64,000 nucleotides of DNA from Turritopsis dohrnii (lineage: Eukaryota > Cnidaria > Hydrozoa > Anthoathecata > Oceaniidae): contig BQMF02000066.1 of the NCBI GenBank assembly GCA_027922465.2, positions 1,148,408 through 1,212,407 on the forward strand, in the 5' to 3' direction. This document shows positions 52,006 to 61,305 of the stretch, in pieces. The position numbers and the translations under genes are program-made. The notes under the pieces were generated by a model. It ran no database searches. It was not told the origin of the DNA and saw nothing but the letters and a program-made list of their open reading frames with translations. Numbering within the stretch: position 1 is the stretch's first letter; every line of letters begins with the position of its first letter.

Positions 52006-53053
52006 AATAGCCAGTTAGAAATTTCTTATCTTCCTCATCATAGTACCAATCCCACACCCTATCCGGATGCATGGTAACTTCCACCAACTCGTAATAGAGA
52101 TCTTTTCCAAATCGACGCTTGTGATGATAGCGAAAGAGCTCCTCGTGAATAGCGTCATAAACTAACCAACTTCGACAGAGTGCAACAATCATAAAGTGAC
52201 CATTTAAAGCTGCTAAATATATCATCTGGTTAAAATCCACCTCACCGCACTCCTTTAGCAGTTTAACTATCTCAATCTGACCAAACAAAGCTGCTGATAG
52301 CATTGCCCTTTCAAAATCATCCTCGGCCCACTCCTTGTATAATTTGACGATCTCAATGTGACCATTGGAAGCTGCTAACCATATTGCTAGGTGAAAACCC
52401 GTCGCACCCCACTCCTTACATAGTTTAACTATCTCGATGTGACCCTTGCAAGTTGCATTTTCCATTGCCTGGTTAAAATCCGTCGCACCCCACTCCTTAC
52501 ATAGTTTAACGATCTCGATGTGACCATTCTCAGCTGCTCTACATAGAGCCTCATCAAAATCTGTCGCACCCCACTCCTTGCATAGTTTAACTATCTCGAT
52601 GTGACCTTTAAAAGCTGCATTTTCCATTGCTCGGTCAAAACCCGTCGCACCCCACTCCTTACATAGTTTAACTATCTCGATGTGACCCTTGTAAGCTGCC
52701 GTTATCATTGCCCCATCAAAATAGGTTGCACCCCACTCCTTACAGAGTTCAACAATTTCGATGTCACCATTGGAAGCTGCTCTCCACATTGCCCAGTCAA
52801 AATCAGTCGCACCCCACTCCTTGCAGAGTTTAACTATCTCGATGTGACCCTTGAGAGCTGCTGCAGCCATTGCCTCATCAAACGCCGTCGCACCCCACTC
52901 CTTTAACACCTTGACCTTCTCAATGTCACCATTTCTAGCTGCTAGTTCCATTGCCTTATTAAAATCACTCACATTATGTGACTGTCCATATCCTAGTCTC
53001 TCCTTAGTCTTGTTATATAAAGAAGTAACAACGTTTCTGAAATAACTCAACAT
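51998..53053 (-). CDS. Ankyrin-like repeat protein sharing the polymerase leader
   Basis: 351 residues. It starts MLSYFRNVVTSLYNKTKERL, nearly the same leader as the polymerase at the other end but shorter by about 30 codons. Ten or so tandem units follow, of the form AAxxGHIEIVKLCKEWGATDFDxAM. Each is about 27 residues (81 bp) rather than the 33 of classical ankyrin repeats, as in some giant-virus repeat proteins. The last units diverge (DDFERAML, EVDFNQMI), and the protein ends with a non-repeat tail. TATAATAAAGG precedes the ATG within the TIR. Repeat proteins of this kind usually mediate protein contacts, for example with host factors; the partner is unknown. Confidence 0.85.
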   Translation of the reverse strand: MLSYFRNVVTSLYNKTKERLGYGQSHNVSDFNKAMELAARNGDIEKVKVLKEWGATAFDEAMAAAALKGHIEIVKLCKEWGATDFDWAMWRAASNGDIEIVELCKEWGATYFDGAMITAAYKGHIEIVKLCKEWGATGFDRAMENAAFKGHIEIVKLCKEWGATDFDEALCRAAENGHIEIVKLCKEWGATDFNQAMENATCKGHIEIVKLCKEWGATGFHLAIWLAASNGHIEIVKLYKEWAEDDFERAMLSAALFGQIEIVKLLKECGEVDFNQMIYLAALNGHFMIVALCRSWLVYDAIHEELFRYHHKRRFGKDLYYELVEVTMHPDRVWDWYYDEEDKKFLTGYFQ

Positions 53054-53106
53054 CCTTTATTATATACACTTTTTCAACTTGGAAATTTTTTACGAGTGGA
53101 CAGAAC

Positions 53107-53131
53107 TGAGTCAGGGGATTTCCCTGACTCA
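53107..53131. promoter_or_regulatory. AP-1 / kappaB / AP-1 composite palindrome
   Basis: TGAGTCA at 53107-53113, GGGGATTTCCC at 53114-53124 and TGACTCA at 53125-53131 abut one another. The centre contains the classical kappaB decamer GGGGATTTCC, and both flanks are AP-1 consensus. Binding is inferred. Confidence 0.65.
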
Positions 53132-53176
53132 TTTGATGAATTTTTACGAGGAGGGGAATTCAACCGATGAAACTGC

Positions 53177-53397
53177 TGACGTCAATACTTTTCGACGCAT
53201 GCGCAGAAGGGGTTTGATTGATGACTTCGATGATAGTGCTGACGTCAGCACTTTTCGACGATAGTGCTGACGTCAATACTTTTCGACGGTTTTCGACGAT
53301 AGTGCTGACGTCAACACTTTTCGACGATAATGCTGACGTCAACATTTTTCGATGATAATGCTGACGTCAACATTTTTCGACGATAATGCTGACGTCA
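53177..53397. promoter_or_regulatory. CRE (TGACGTCA) array in right TIR
   Basis: Seven TGACGTCA palindromes start at 53177, 53240, 53268, 53306, 53334, 53362 and 53390, mainly 28 bp apart. TGACGTCA is the full CREB/ATF site. Repeats of this number and regularity suggest a bZIP-responsive enhancer. Confidence 0.65.
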
Positions 53398-53426
53398 ACA
53401 TTTTTCGACGCATGCGCAGAAGGGCT

Positions 53427-54440
53427 GGGGTGCTGAGACATTTTGTGTGTGCGTGTGTGTGCGTGTGTGCGTGCGCGTTTTTTGTCCTTGAATCCCCATT
53501 ATATTATCTCTTGTAGACGGCTAAAAATTCGAAGGAGCGAAGTTTTATTGCGCAATCGGCTTTTCTAAAACAATGGTCCACGAGCGAAAAATTAGCTTCG
53601 CGCGAAAAATTTGCTGTGTGTAAATCCGCCTTTAGCTTAAGTTCCCGCGAAATTTAGTTCACACGAGATTTAGTTCCTTTAAAGTATACATTATTTGGAT
53701 TTGATGTTTTACAAGCTTCTTGCCATGAAGGACATCAAGAAATTGTGAAAAGGGGAGCATTTTGAGTGAAAATTGACTTTGCTGTACCACTTTCGAATAC
53801 CGTTACAGTGTTATGGTATGCTGATTTTGATAACACCTTAGCTGTGCATAAAGCTCGAAACGTGTTGAAAAATTATTAAAAAAAATGAACAACAATGAAC
53901 TGCCTTGTATATTGACACGTGACTGGAAAATTCATAAATTACTCGTAGACGTCATTGCATTGGACAATTTGTTAAAAGAAATACACCTATGGTAAATATA
54001 TATGGTATCAAATGGTAGATATATATTGTAAATAATCAACAGTGATCAAAAAATGGAAAACATTGGCTTTTATGTCAAAGTCAAAGTTGCATTAATTTTG
54101 TCGATTCCTTTGGTAAACCTCTTGAATTTTATAACGTTCACAAAGAACTTTCTAACAGTTTTATGCAGTACAGCTCAACTACAATCCGCCTTTTCAAACG
54201 TGTGTGCCGGTTACACTGTCATTTTCAGTTTTCATTTTGCTAGAGGAAAATGTCTTACACAAATTCTTGATTATTTTTGTAAAGGATAGAAATGTAAACG
54301 ATGGTAAGATTATGAATTTTACTCATTAAGTTTTTCCAGGAATTTTGTAAAATAGTATTATGCATCTATTATATTAGAAAAGAATTATCATTACCTGAAC
54401 ACGTTTTATTTTTCACTTGACTCGAATGAAAAGAGGGAAT
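53427..54440. other. Host flank right of the Polinton
   Basis: A (TG/CG)n microsatellite lies at about 53444-53478. The rest is AT-rich with no gene I can support; the ORF at 54053-54289 has no recognisable domain. Confidence 0.4.
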
Positions 54441-54504
54441 TTTACTAAATGAAAGTTTTTCTCATAGTTAGAGTAGTTTCATGCGACAATTTGAGTTCAA
54501 ACTT

Positions 54505-54660
54505 TTTGCAGGAAAGTCTTATGAAAATGTTTGAAAGAACGAGGCATGACGTAATTTTATGCTCACTGACCCAAGCAAATTTGACAAAGTTTTCACCATG
54601 AAGTTTTAATGAACTCAATTTGTCACATGAACTGTATGTTGCGTGTGAAAACATACATAA
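54505..54660. repeat. Old dispersed repeat
   Basis: Similar in the same orientation to 26530-26690; a shorter piece occurs near 21640-21700. No coding role. Confidence 0.5.
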
Positions 54661-54707
54661 ATCAGCGCTGCTGGTCTTTAATTGTTTATTTTCTATGTCA
54701 TACATAG

Positions 54708-55421
54708 GTTTTCGTGCTTGTGGAATTTGTCCGTGGAATTCGGATGAAGTCATTAAGCGTTTGCCAGGAGAGAACAGAGATGACGGTGTCGGTGCTCCTC
54801 AATTTCTGAATGAGGTGTGCATAGACATGATAAAGGAAATGCATCCTAAACCAAATACAGCTATAACCATATCACTTTTTTCCTAATTTTGCGGAATCTC
54901 CCAAAATAAGTTTTGTAAATATTTTTCTAAAGAAGGTGGTACTGCAAAAATTTCTGTGCTTTTTGTAAAATTAAAATTTTCTTACTGTGTGACTGCCGGT
55001 TCAAGTAAACTATCTACATTCTTGTTACATTTATAGAAAAACGTAAGAAAAGGGGCATGAAAGTCAACCTTGGGTTGTCTCGTCAGCAGAAGAAGGCCAG
55101 TGGGTTTGTAGTTAGTGCGATGAGGAACACGATGAAGACAGTGATGATAGGTGAACATGTTTTACACTATTGACAATTCTTTTTATAAGTACCAGGCAAA
55201 TTGAAACGTTCTTTCGTTTATTATACTCAGGCAAAATTCATTCGGTATGGATTGACTATAAATTTATTGGAAGTTATTTTCTTTTGTTTTGCAGGTGGAT
55301 TGTTTGTGATCAATGTGATCGAAAACTCCATTTGTAGTGTTCGGGATTTCAGTATGAAACTGCCCAATACAGCGAAATAAACCTTGATGACGCTGAGTTC
55401 TCATGTGAACATTGTGTATGA
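54708..55421 (+). pseudogene. Pogo/Tigger-like transposase C-terminus with PHD finger, exons with a stop
   Basis: Three exon-like segments have GT-AG borders. 54708-54885 (after 'catag') encodes GFRACGICPWNSDEVIKRLP, the block that closes the DDE domain of pogo/Tigger-type transposases. 55037-55150 (after 'tatag', donor at 55151) encodes a basic segment, KRKKRGMKVNLGLSRQQKK. 55295-55421 (after 'gcag') encodes WIVCDQCDRKLHL, an in-frame TAG, then CSGF...FSCEHC and a stop, a PHD-like finger. The first segment has a stop before its splice partner, and the TAG interrupts the finger, so the copy is dead. The catalytic domain is not found upstream. Confidence 0.55.
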
Positions 55422-56090
55422 AAATTAACACAAGTGAAAATAAAAAAATTGACCTCGGAAATTATTCGAGTTATGTAATTGACTTCTCCCACCCTCCAAA
55501 CCCCCGCCCTCGTCATCCCGCCTCTGTATCATTTACCATTATCGCCACCCAGGAAACAGTGCGTATAGAAGACCTTAGTAAATTCGATCTTTAACAAAAA
55601 ATAGTTTTTGAAGTTTGCGTGAAAGGGGGAAGCTCCCTGAATAAACATTAACACTGAGCTGAATTTTATTATACAGTATGAGTCTCAAAGACTGTTGCAC
55701 AAAATTCCAATTGAATTTGAAATAACTGGATTATGATAATAGTTTCTACACCGTTGGATAGGAAATAACATAAGAATTGCAAACTGAAAACATGTCTGCC
55801 AGCTGGAAATCGAGAATTTCTTCGGTTCAACAGAGCGTTAAGCTTCAATGGTCAGTTAACACATTTTAACAAAACAACAAGTAATTTGGAAGGCCGTGTT
55901 CAGTAGATGTACAGTGTGTATCAAAATGTCTTATCCACCAACTTTTAAGGCGTATATCTCATTACATGTCTGATGATATATTGTGAATTTTATATCACAA
56001 GAAAGAGCTTTTCATGCTCTATCCGTTAATATAAAATGTTTGCCAAAATATTTGTTCTTTTTCTTAGGCTTAGGCTATTCTTAATTTTTG
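55422..56090. other. Intergenic, nothing recognised
   Basis: AT-rich. No gene, RNA or repeat terminus identified. Confidence 0.35.
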
Positions 56091-57232
56091 GAACAATGAT
56101 TTAAGCCTCAGGTTGTTCTTATTTTGTTCTTATTTTTTGGCCAAAAAAACAAACTTTACACTTTTCCATACTTCCAAGAAAAAAAATACAATGGAACTAA
56201 ATCTTCCACTATTAGAAATAAATAACACAAAAATAACCAGACAAACAGTCACAAAGTTCCTTGGAATTTATGTAGATGAAAATCTGACATGGACGAATCA
56301 AATTGAGTACGTGCACTCAATAGTATCCAAAGGAATTGGCGCATTATAAAAAGCTAAAACCATTTTGAACAAACATCTATTAAAGCAACTTTATTATTCT
56401 TTTGTACATAGTCACTTAAGCTATGCAAATGTCATATGGGTTAGCACACAAAAAAGTAAACTAACATCTGATACAAGGCTGATACAAACTAACATCTCTT
56501 TTCCAACGTCAGAAGCATGCCATCAGAGTTATACACAATAAAGATCGTTTTACTCATACAAAGCCTCTCTTTGCAGAATCCTTCATACCAACACTATACG
56601 AACTTAACATTTTCCAAACTCTAATTTTTATGTTAAAGTGCAAAACGAAGCAATCACCATCTGTTTTTTATAGTCTTTACACGCTCAAACCCCAAAACAA
56701 ATATACAACTCGAAATTCGAGAATTTTGCTTAAGCCGATGTTCAAAAATAAGCTCAGTCAATTTAATATTTCATATCGTGGACCACACTTGTGGAATGCT
56801 CTCGTTTCATCATCGAATTCTCTTTCAGATATTGAATATGTTCCTCAATTTAAGAAATTATTAAAAACAATCAAATTTGAAAATATCCTTCAATATTTTT
56901 GATCAATTTTCAAGTCAAGTCTAGTTACACATACTTATTCCCTTTTTTTAACAGTTTGATAAGATTGTAAGATTGTAACATTTACGCTGAGTAGTCACTC
57001 GGTTCTCGGCGATAAGATCATTCATGATCTTCTACGAGTTTCCCGTGTTACTTGAAACAATATGTACAAGGACGATCTATATTTCAAATAGTTTATGCAA
57101 ACATTCTTATATCTACTAATCATATATATAGTTACTATATATATGATAAAGACTTTTAATTGAAAATGTTTTAACAGTTACGGACTTGCAATGTTTCTTA
57201 ACTAAAAATATATCAATCAATCAATCAATGTT
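56091..57232 (+). mobile_element. 5'-truncated LINE, 3' end of a reverse transcriptase ORF
   Basis: The thumb and C-terminal part of a non-LTR reverse transcriptase is spread over two frames. TVTKFLGIYVDENLTWTNQI is followed by a stop at 56347, then YYSFVHSHLSYANVIWVSTQ. After a small duplication at about 56460-56500, QKHAIRVIHNKDRF and the terminal ISYRGPHLWNALVSS follow. The 3' tail is (ATCA)n at about 57212-57230, as in CR1/L2-type elements. The palm domain is absent. Confidence 0.8.
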
Positions 57233-58425
57233 CACAAACATTAACGTCACATCGAAAAGGCAAGAAATCCTGGTTACGAGGTTGATTAGCATCTTTTTGT
57301 TGTGCGACACACACCACTGCATGTTTCATCAAAACCTCGCTGCGCCATGATGTTCGGAATGCGCCACTTATTATTGGGCGCGGGAGAATTGACGTATTGC
57401 TCAAAGTCCCACTATAAATTACATTAAGGGAGATGCGTATATTAATGGGACTTTCCTGTGACTCTCGGATGAATTTCTTTTTATATAACATAATCTTATA
57501 ACAAATTCTTTATTTGTATATTGTGGAGAAGAAACTTGAGCAATTCTTCCTGAAGTAAATTGGTCCAAATTTCATGTAAAATGAAACTAGAGACATCGGA
57601 TAATCACACTAGCTCATCCCAATTTTAAAAGGATATGTTTATTTGGGCAAGTCGGAGTAATTAAAATTCTCGGTTAAACTCAACTTCATTGCCAATAACA
57701 TTGTCTCGATGAGAAGTTTTTATCCTTGGCTGCAAGGAAGCAGATAAATAAGTGTATGCTTGTTCTTTTTGTTCCAATGTGTAATTTTTTTAAGAATTAT
57801 GTTCCATTTTAAATTTCAAACCTGATCAGGTAAATAATAGTATGAGAAACAACATTAAAAACGAATTATTAGTGCTATTTGAATGTAAATTTACAACAAC
57901 AAGCTGATGAAATGAAATTTTATCAAATAAAGAAAATGTTTTCTTTAAGCTTTCATTTGGACTGTATGAATCGTATGCAATTAAATAAAATCTTGAGAAG
58001 GCAACTCAGTAAAGTAGGGGTGTGTTAGACACAATGCGAAACCAATGTGCATGTAGATGCACTTTACTCTCTTCTTTATAATGGTGTTAAATGGAAAATA
58101 AGTATGTATGATCTATTTCTGAAAGTGCATTGATGGATTCAAAATGTATTTACGAATTATAAGTTAAGTCAGAGTATATAATTCACCAGTACGAATATAT
58201 TTCTGTGAACTTCACAATGCTATCTTTTTATTTTTTCCCTGCACGTGAAATTTATTTTTACCTTTTTTACAGCAAAAAAAGCTGTAAGTGGGTTGAGTTT
58301 CAGGTCTTGGGTATATAATGTAAAATTACTAAAACTTATTATGATAAAACCTTTTTTTCTATTCTGCTCCAGGTTGGACTAAAACCATTAACCATTAACA
58401 CCTGGATGTAACAGTAAAAACTGGT
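57233..58425. other. Intergenic, nothing recognised
   Basis: No gene is supported. The minus-strand ORF at 57225-57491 overlaps the LINE tail and has no domain. Confidence 0.35.
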
Positions 58426-60034
58426 ATATATATGTGACTGTCCAGGGGATTTTGATAACAAACAATAAAGCATTATATGAATAACGTTTTATGGTTAAAA
58501 AGAACAAAAGAAATAACGATATTTATCGTTCTTCTGTAACGTTAATATGATATATACTCAAGCAACGCTGTAACATTATCACTGAAACGATTATCGTTTT
58601 TGTAACGTTATAATCTTTAATAAGTAACGTTGTAACGTTTTGTCATTATAGTTATAACGATATCATTGTTTGCCAAATAAATTCGTCTCCTGTTTATTAG
58701 AAAACACATGACAGGCAACAGAACAGGAATTGGACTTTAAAATTATGCCATTTATGTTTCAAAGAATAAATAATCTAATGAGTTTATTACAGTTGGTATT
58801 GTTTGCGAATAAATTCATCTCTTGTTTAAAAACACACGACAGGAAGCACCCAGAACATTGTGCTTTAAAACTTATCCCGTTTATGTTACATAGAAAAAAT
58901 AATCTCCTGAATTTATTGCAGCTGGTAAAAAATTAGTTTAGAAAAACAGGGAAAAAATCAATTTAACAAAATTTAATATATACGAATACGATCAATCAAA
59001 CATGTATTGCTACGTTTTAAGGATTAGTTTCTTTTGACTTGTTTGCATATACATGAACTGATTACCTGGTTCTCATTCAGTTACAGATAAAAGATATGAT
59101 ATAGTAACTTCATAAGCTATGCAAATACAGACCGCCCGGTATAATTCTATTTTAAGTTGTTCGACAGGATTGCTATTGCAATCCCTTGGGGGAAAACGTT
59201 ATATTTCAAGAAGATGTATTTTCACTCAAGGAAAGTTTTCAACTGAAATTGTGAAACTTTTTTTAGACCGCAACAGCATTAATATTTTTGTTAAGATCTT
59301 GGAGGGCGGCATACGTACTCTTTATGGGAAATTTCTTAAATATTTCAATTTGGCTTCATGCTATCTATGAGAAAAACAATAGGAAGATCTTTTATTTGCG
59401 CATGGCATTGCATCTACATTTTCAAAAACATTCGAATACATACCGACTGTATGTAAACATTCGATATTCGATATGAACTCTCTGATGCTTTGCCTGAAAT
59501 CACGTTTTGGTTTTATATAGTTATCTTGTTTTGTTTGATAGCATATTGTAAATAAAAGAACTTTCTAAGATAATACATCCTTCCCTGAAATTCAAAACAC
59601 GCCATCACAGCTACCAGAGAAAGAGTTAGAACTGCATAGGGAAAAACAACCTATTGTATATATTAAATTGACCGGAGAACGAAGTAATTGTTTACTTCGG
59701 AAATAGAGAAGTCTTCCATTTAGTTTATATATATCAAAGTGATGTATATAAACTGAAAAATCTGAAAGAAATTTCATGGTGATTACTTTCGCAAGAACTG
59801 CTAGCAACTGTTTTCATAACTGTATAACGTTTTATCGTTATGTTGTAACGTTGCATATATCGTTATCATTATATACAGTAACGTTACTTTATAACAACGA
59901 TATAACGTTATTATCGTTATGCGTAACGATATAACGTTATAAAGTAACGTTGCTACAAAAAAGAATATCGTTATGTAACTATATAATGTTTTATCGTTTG
60001 TTATCAAAATCCCCTGGACTGTCACATATATATA
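58426..60034. mobile_element. 1.6-kb TIR element with ACGTTATAACG-rich subterminal arrays
   Basis: TATATATATGTGAC and GTCCAGGGGATTTTGATAAC at the left are matched in inverse at 59995-60034. Subterminal regions (58490-58670 and 59815-59990) are packed with 'taacgtta' palindromes in both orientations. The interior (about 58715-58935) contains a roughly 110-bp segment duplicated in tandem. No transposase is visible. The family is unknown. Confidence 0.65.
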
Positions 60035-60106
60035 GCTTTTGGATATAATACATGTTGGTTTATGATTTATATTAAAGTGATATAAATTATTTTAGTTATT
60101 TACAAT

Positions 60107-61117
60107 ATGAAGAGAACAATTGATGAAGCTTTCAAACAGCCTGGAAATGAAGGTTTGTTTACATTATCATCAGTGGTTGTATGTAATAAGCAGATTCAGT
60201 CCCATTAGTGAAAATGGAAAATTGGCTCTCATTTAACACCAGCCTCCATAAATACAATTAGGGCTCGTAGAATTAAGGTATATAAGCCTAAGGTGTGTAT
60301 TATTTCCCCCTAAATCTCATATAATGATACATTATGTCATCATTATTCTCATTGGCCATTTAATGTCAACCACTGATCGAAATTCTGACCAGAATATTTT
60401 GTGTTTTTGTATAAAACTTTTATTTCTTTCAGTTGAGGTCATATCACTGATATCTCCAACACCTGATTCACCAGTGATATACGAAAATGATGGAAGTCCT
60501 AATCACTCAACTCCTACTAGTTGCAAACACGATGCCATAAATCTTGAAAGCAGATCAGTAAACAATGATATCAACTTAGTTAGTGGAGTAAATGCTTTTC
60601 GACCAAGATTACAGACCTTTCGGCCAGCAACATATTTTCAAATTCCTTCTGTCAGAATGGGACCTCCATATCCAGGAATTAGAAACCAGATGATGTTTAA
60701 TGTACCCATGCCTACAAGACAATGTCCCCAATTTCCATTAGCATACAGAAATAGATTATTCTCTTCTGGTTAGTATGTATCGATTTCAATGGCTATGTGG
60801 TAAGCAATGATGCAAGTATACTCAGTTTGAAACTATTCTACCTAAAACTTTTCTCAATGTGATTATGGATTAACTATGAATTTTAATGGAGATCAAGATC
60901 AGCTCTCAGAGCTATAAAATCAATGAATGTATAATAAAGTACCATATTATCAATATGAGATTTTATATTATACAGAAGTCATTGGGATTGGAATAATGGT
61001 GAAAAGAGATAAATAAAACTTCTCATTTTAGGAACTGATGTGCCTTCACTTGTAACCATAATAAACTTGGATGATTCAAGTTGTTCATCTGCTGCATCTG
61101 GAAATTCCTCTGATGAA
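60107..61117 (+). CDS. Candidate three-exon gene, SUMO-interaction-like motifs (partial)
   Basis: An ATG at 60107 opens MKRTIDEAFKQPGNE and reaches a GTTTGT donor at about 60152 in phase 1. An exon at about 60434-60770 opens after 'tttcag' and encodes EVISLISPTPDSPVIYEND and a proline/arginine-rich stretch. It ends before GTTAGT, again in phase 1. A third exon at about 61033-61119 encodes TDVPSLVTIINLDDSSCSS and ends before GTTAGA in phase 1. ISLIS and IINLDDSS resemble SUMO-interaction motifs (hydrophobic core plus acidic or serine residues). No enzymatic domain is seen and the 3' part is missing. It could be a host gene or the N-terminus of a transposon protein. Confidence 0.4.
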
Positions 61118-61305
61118 GGTTAGAAACCAAGTAATTTTTAATCAAGTCAGCGGCCTAATCAGATTTTTATTGACAAGACTTCACTCTGAATTGAAGAATT
61201 ATCATCCAACGCAAAATAAAATACTGTATCTGTATAATTAAGAGCCATTTTCTGAGAAATTCAAGCAAAATAGGGCGAAGTCTGGAAGTGTCTCAGATTG
61301 TGTTT

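Larger units (their letters stand above)
32180..53426. mobile_element. Polinton/Maverick (self-synthesising virus-like transposon)
   Basis: Long TIRs bound a set of genes diagnostic for Polintons: protein-primed PolB, retroviral-type integrase, A32-like packaging ATPase, double-jelly-roll major capsid protein and a probable minor capsid protein. The outer right end finishes AG...CT-style (AGCCCTTCTGCGC read inward); the left has AC. Gross length is 21.2 kb, and about 17.4 kb without the 3.84-kb transposon nested in the left TIR. PolB and integrase carry frame-breaking mutations; the other ORFs are open. No adenain-like cysteine protease was recognised. A 6-bp target duplication is not visible. 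Confidence 0.95.
52975..53426 (-). repeat. Polinton right TIR
   Basis: Inverted counterpart of the left TIR, without the nested transposon. From the outside inward it holds a CCCTTCTGCGCATGCGTCG end, a CRE array, a second internal copy of the end sequence (about 53197-53212), the AP-1/kappaB palindrome, TATAATAAA and the first codons of the repeat protein. It lacks the 54-bp duplication seen at the left. Confidence 0.95.

Noticed and set aside
32174..53432. A 6-bp target duplication around the Polinton
   Set aside because: The left flank GTGCCC and right flank GGGGTG do not match. Either the ends are shifted by a few bases or the duplication has decayed.
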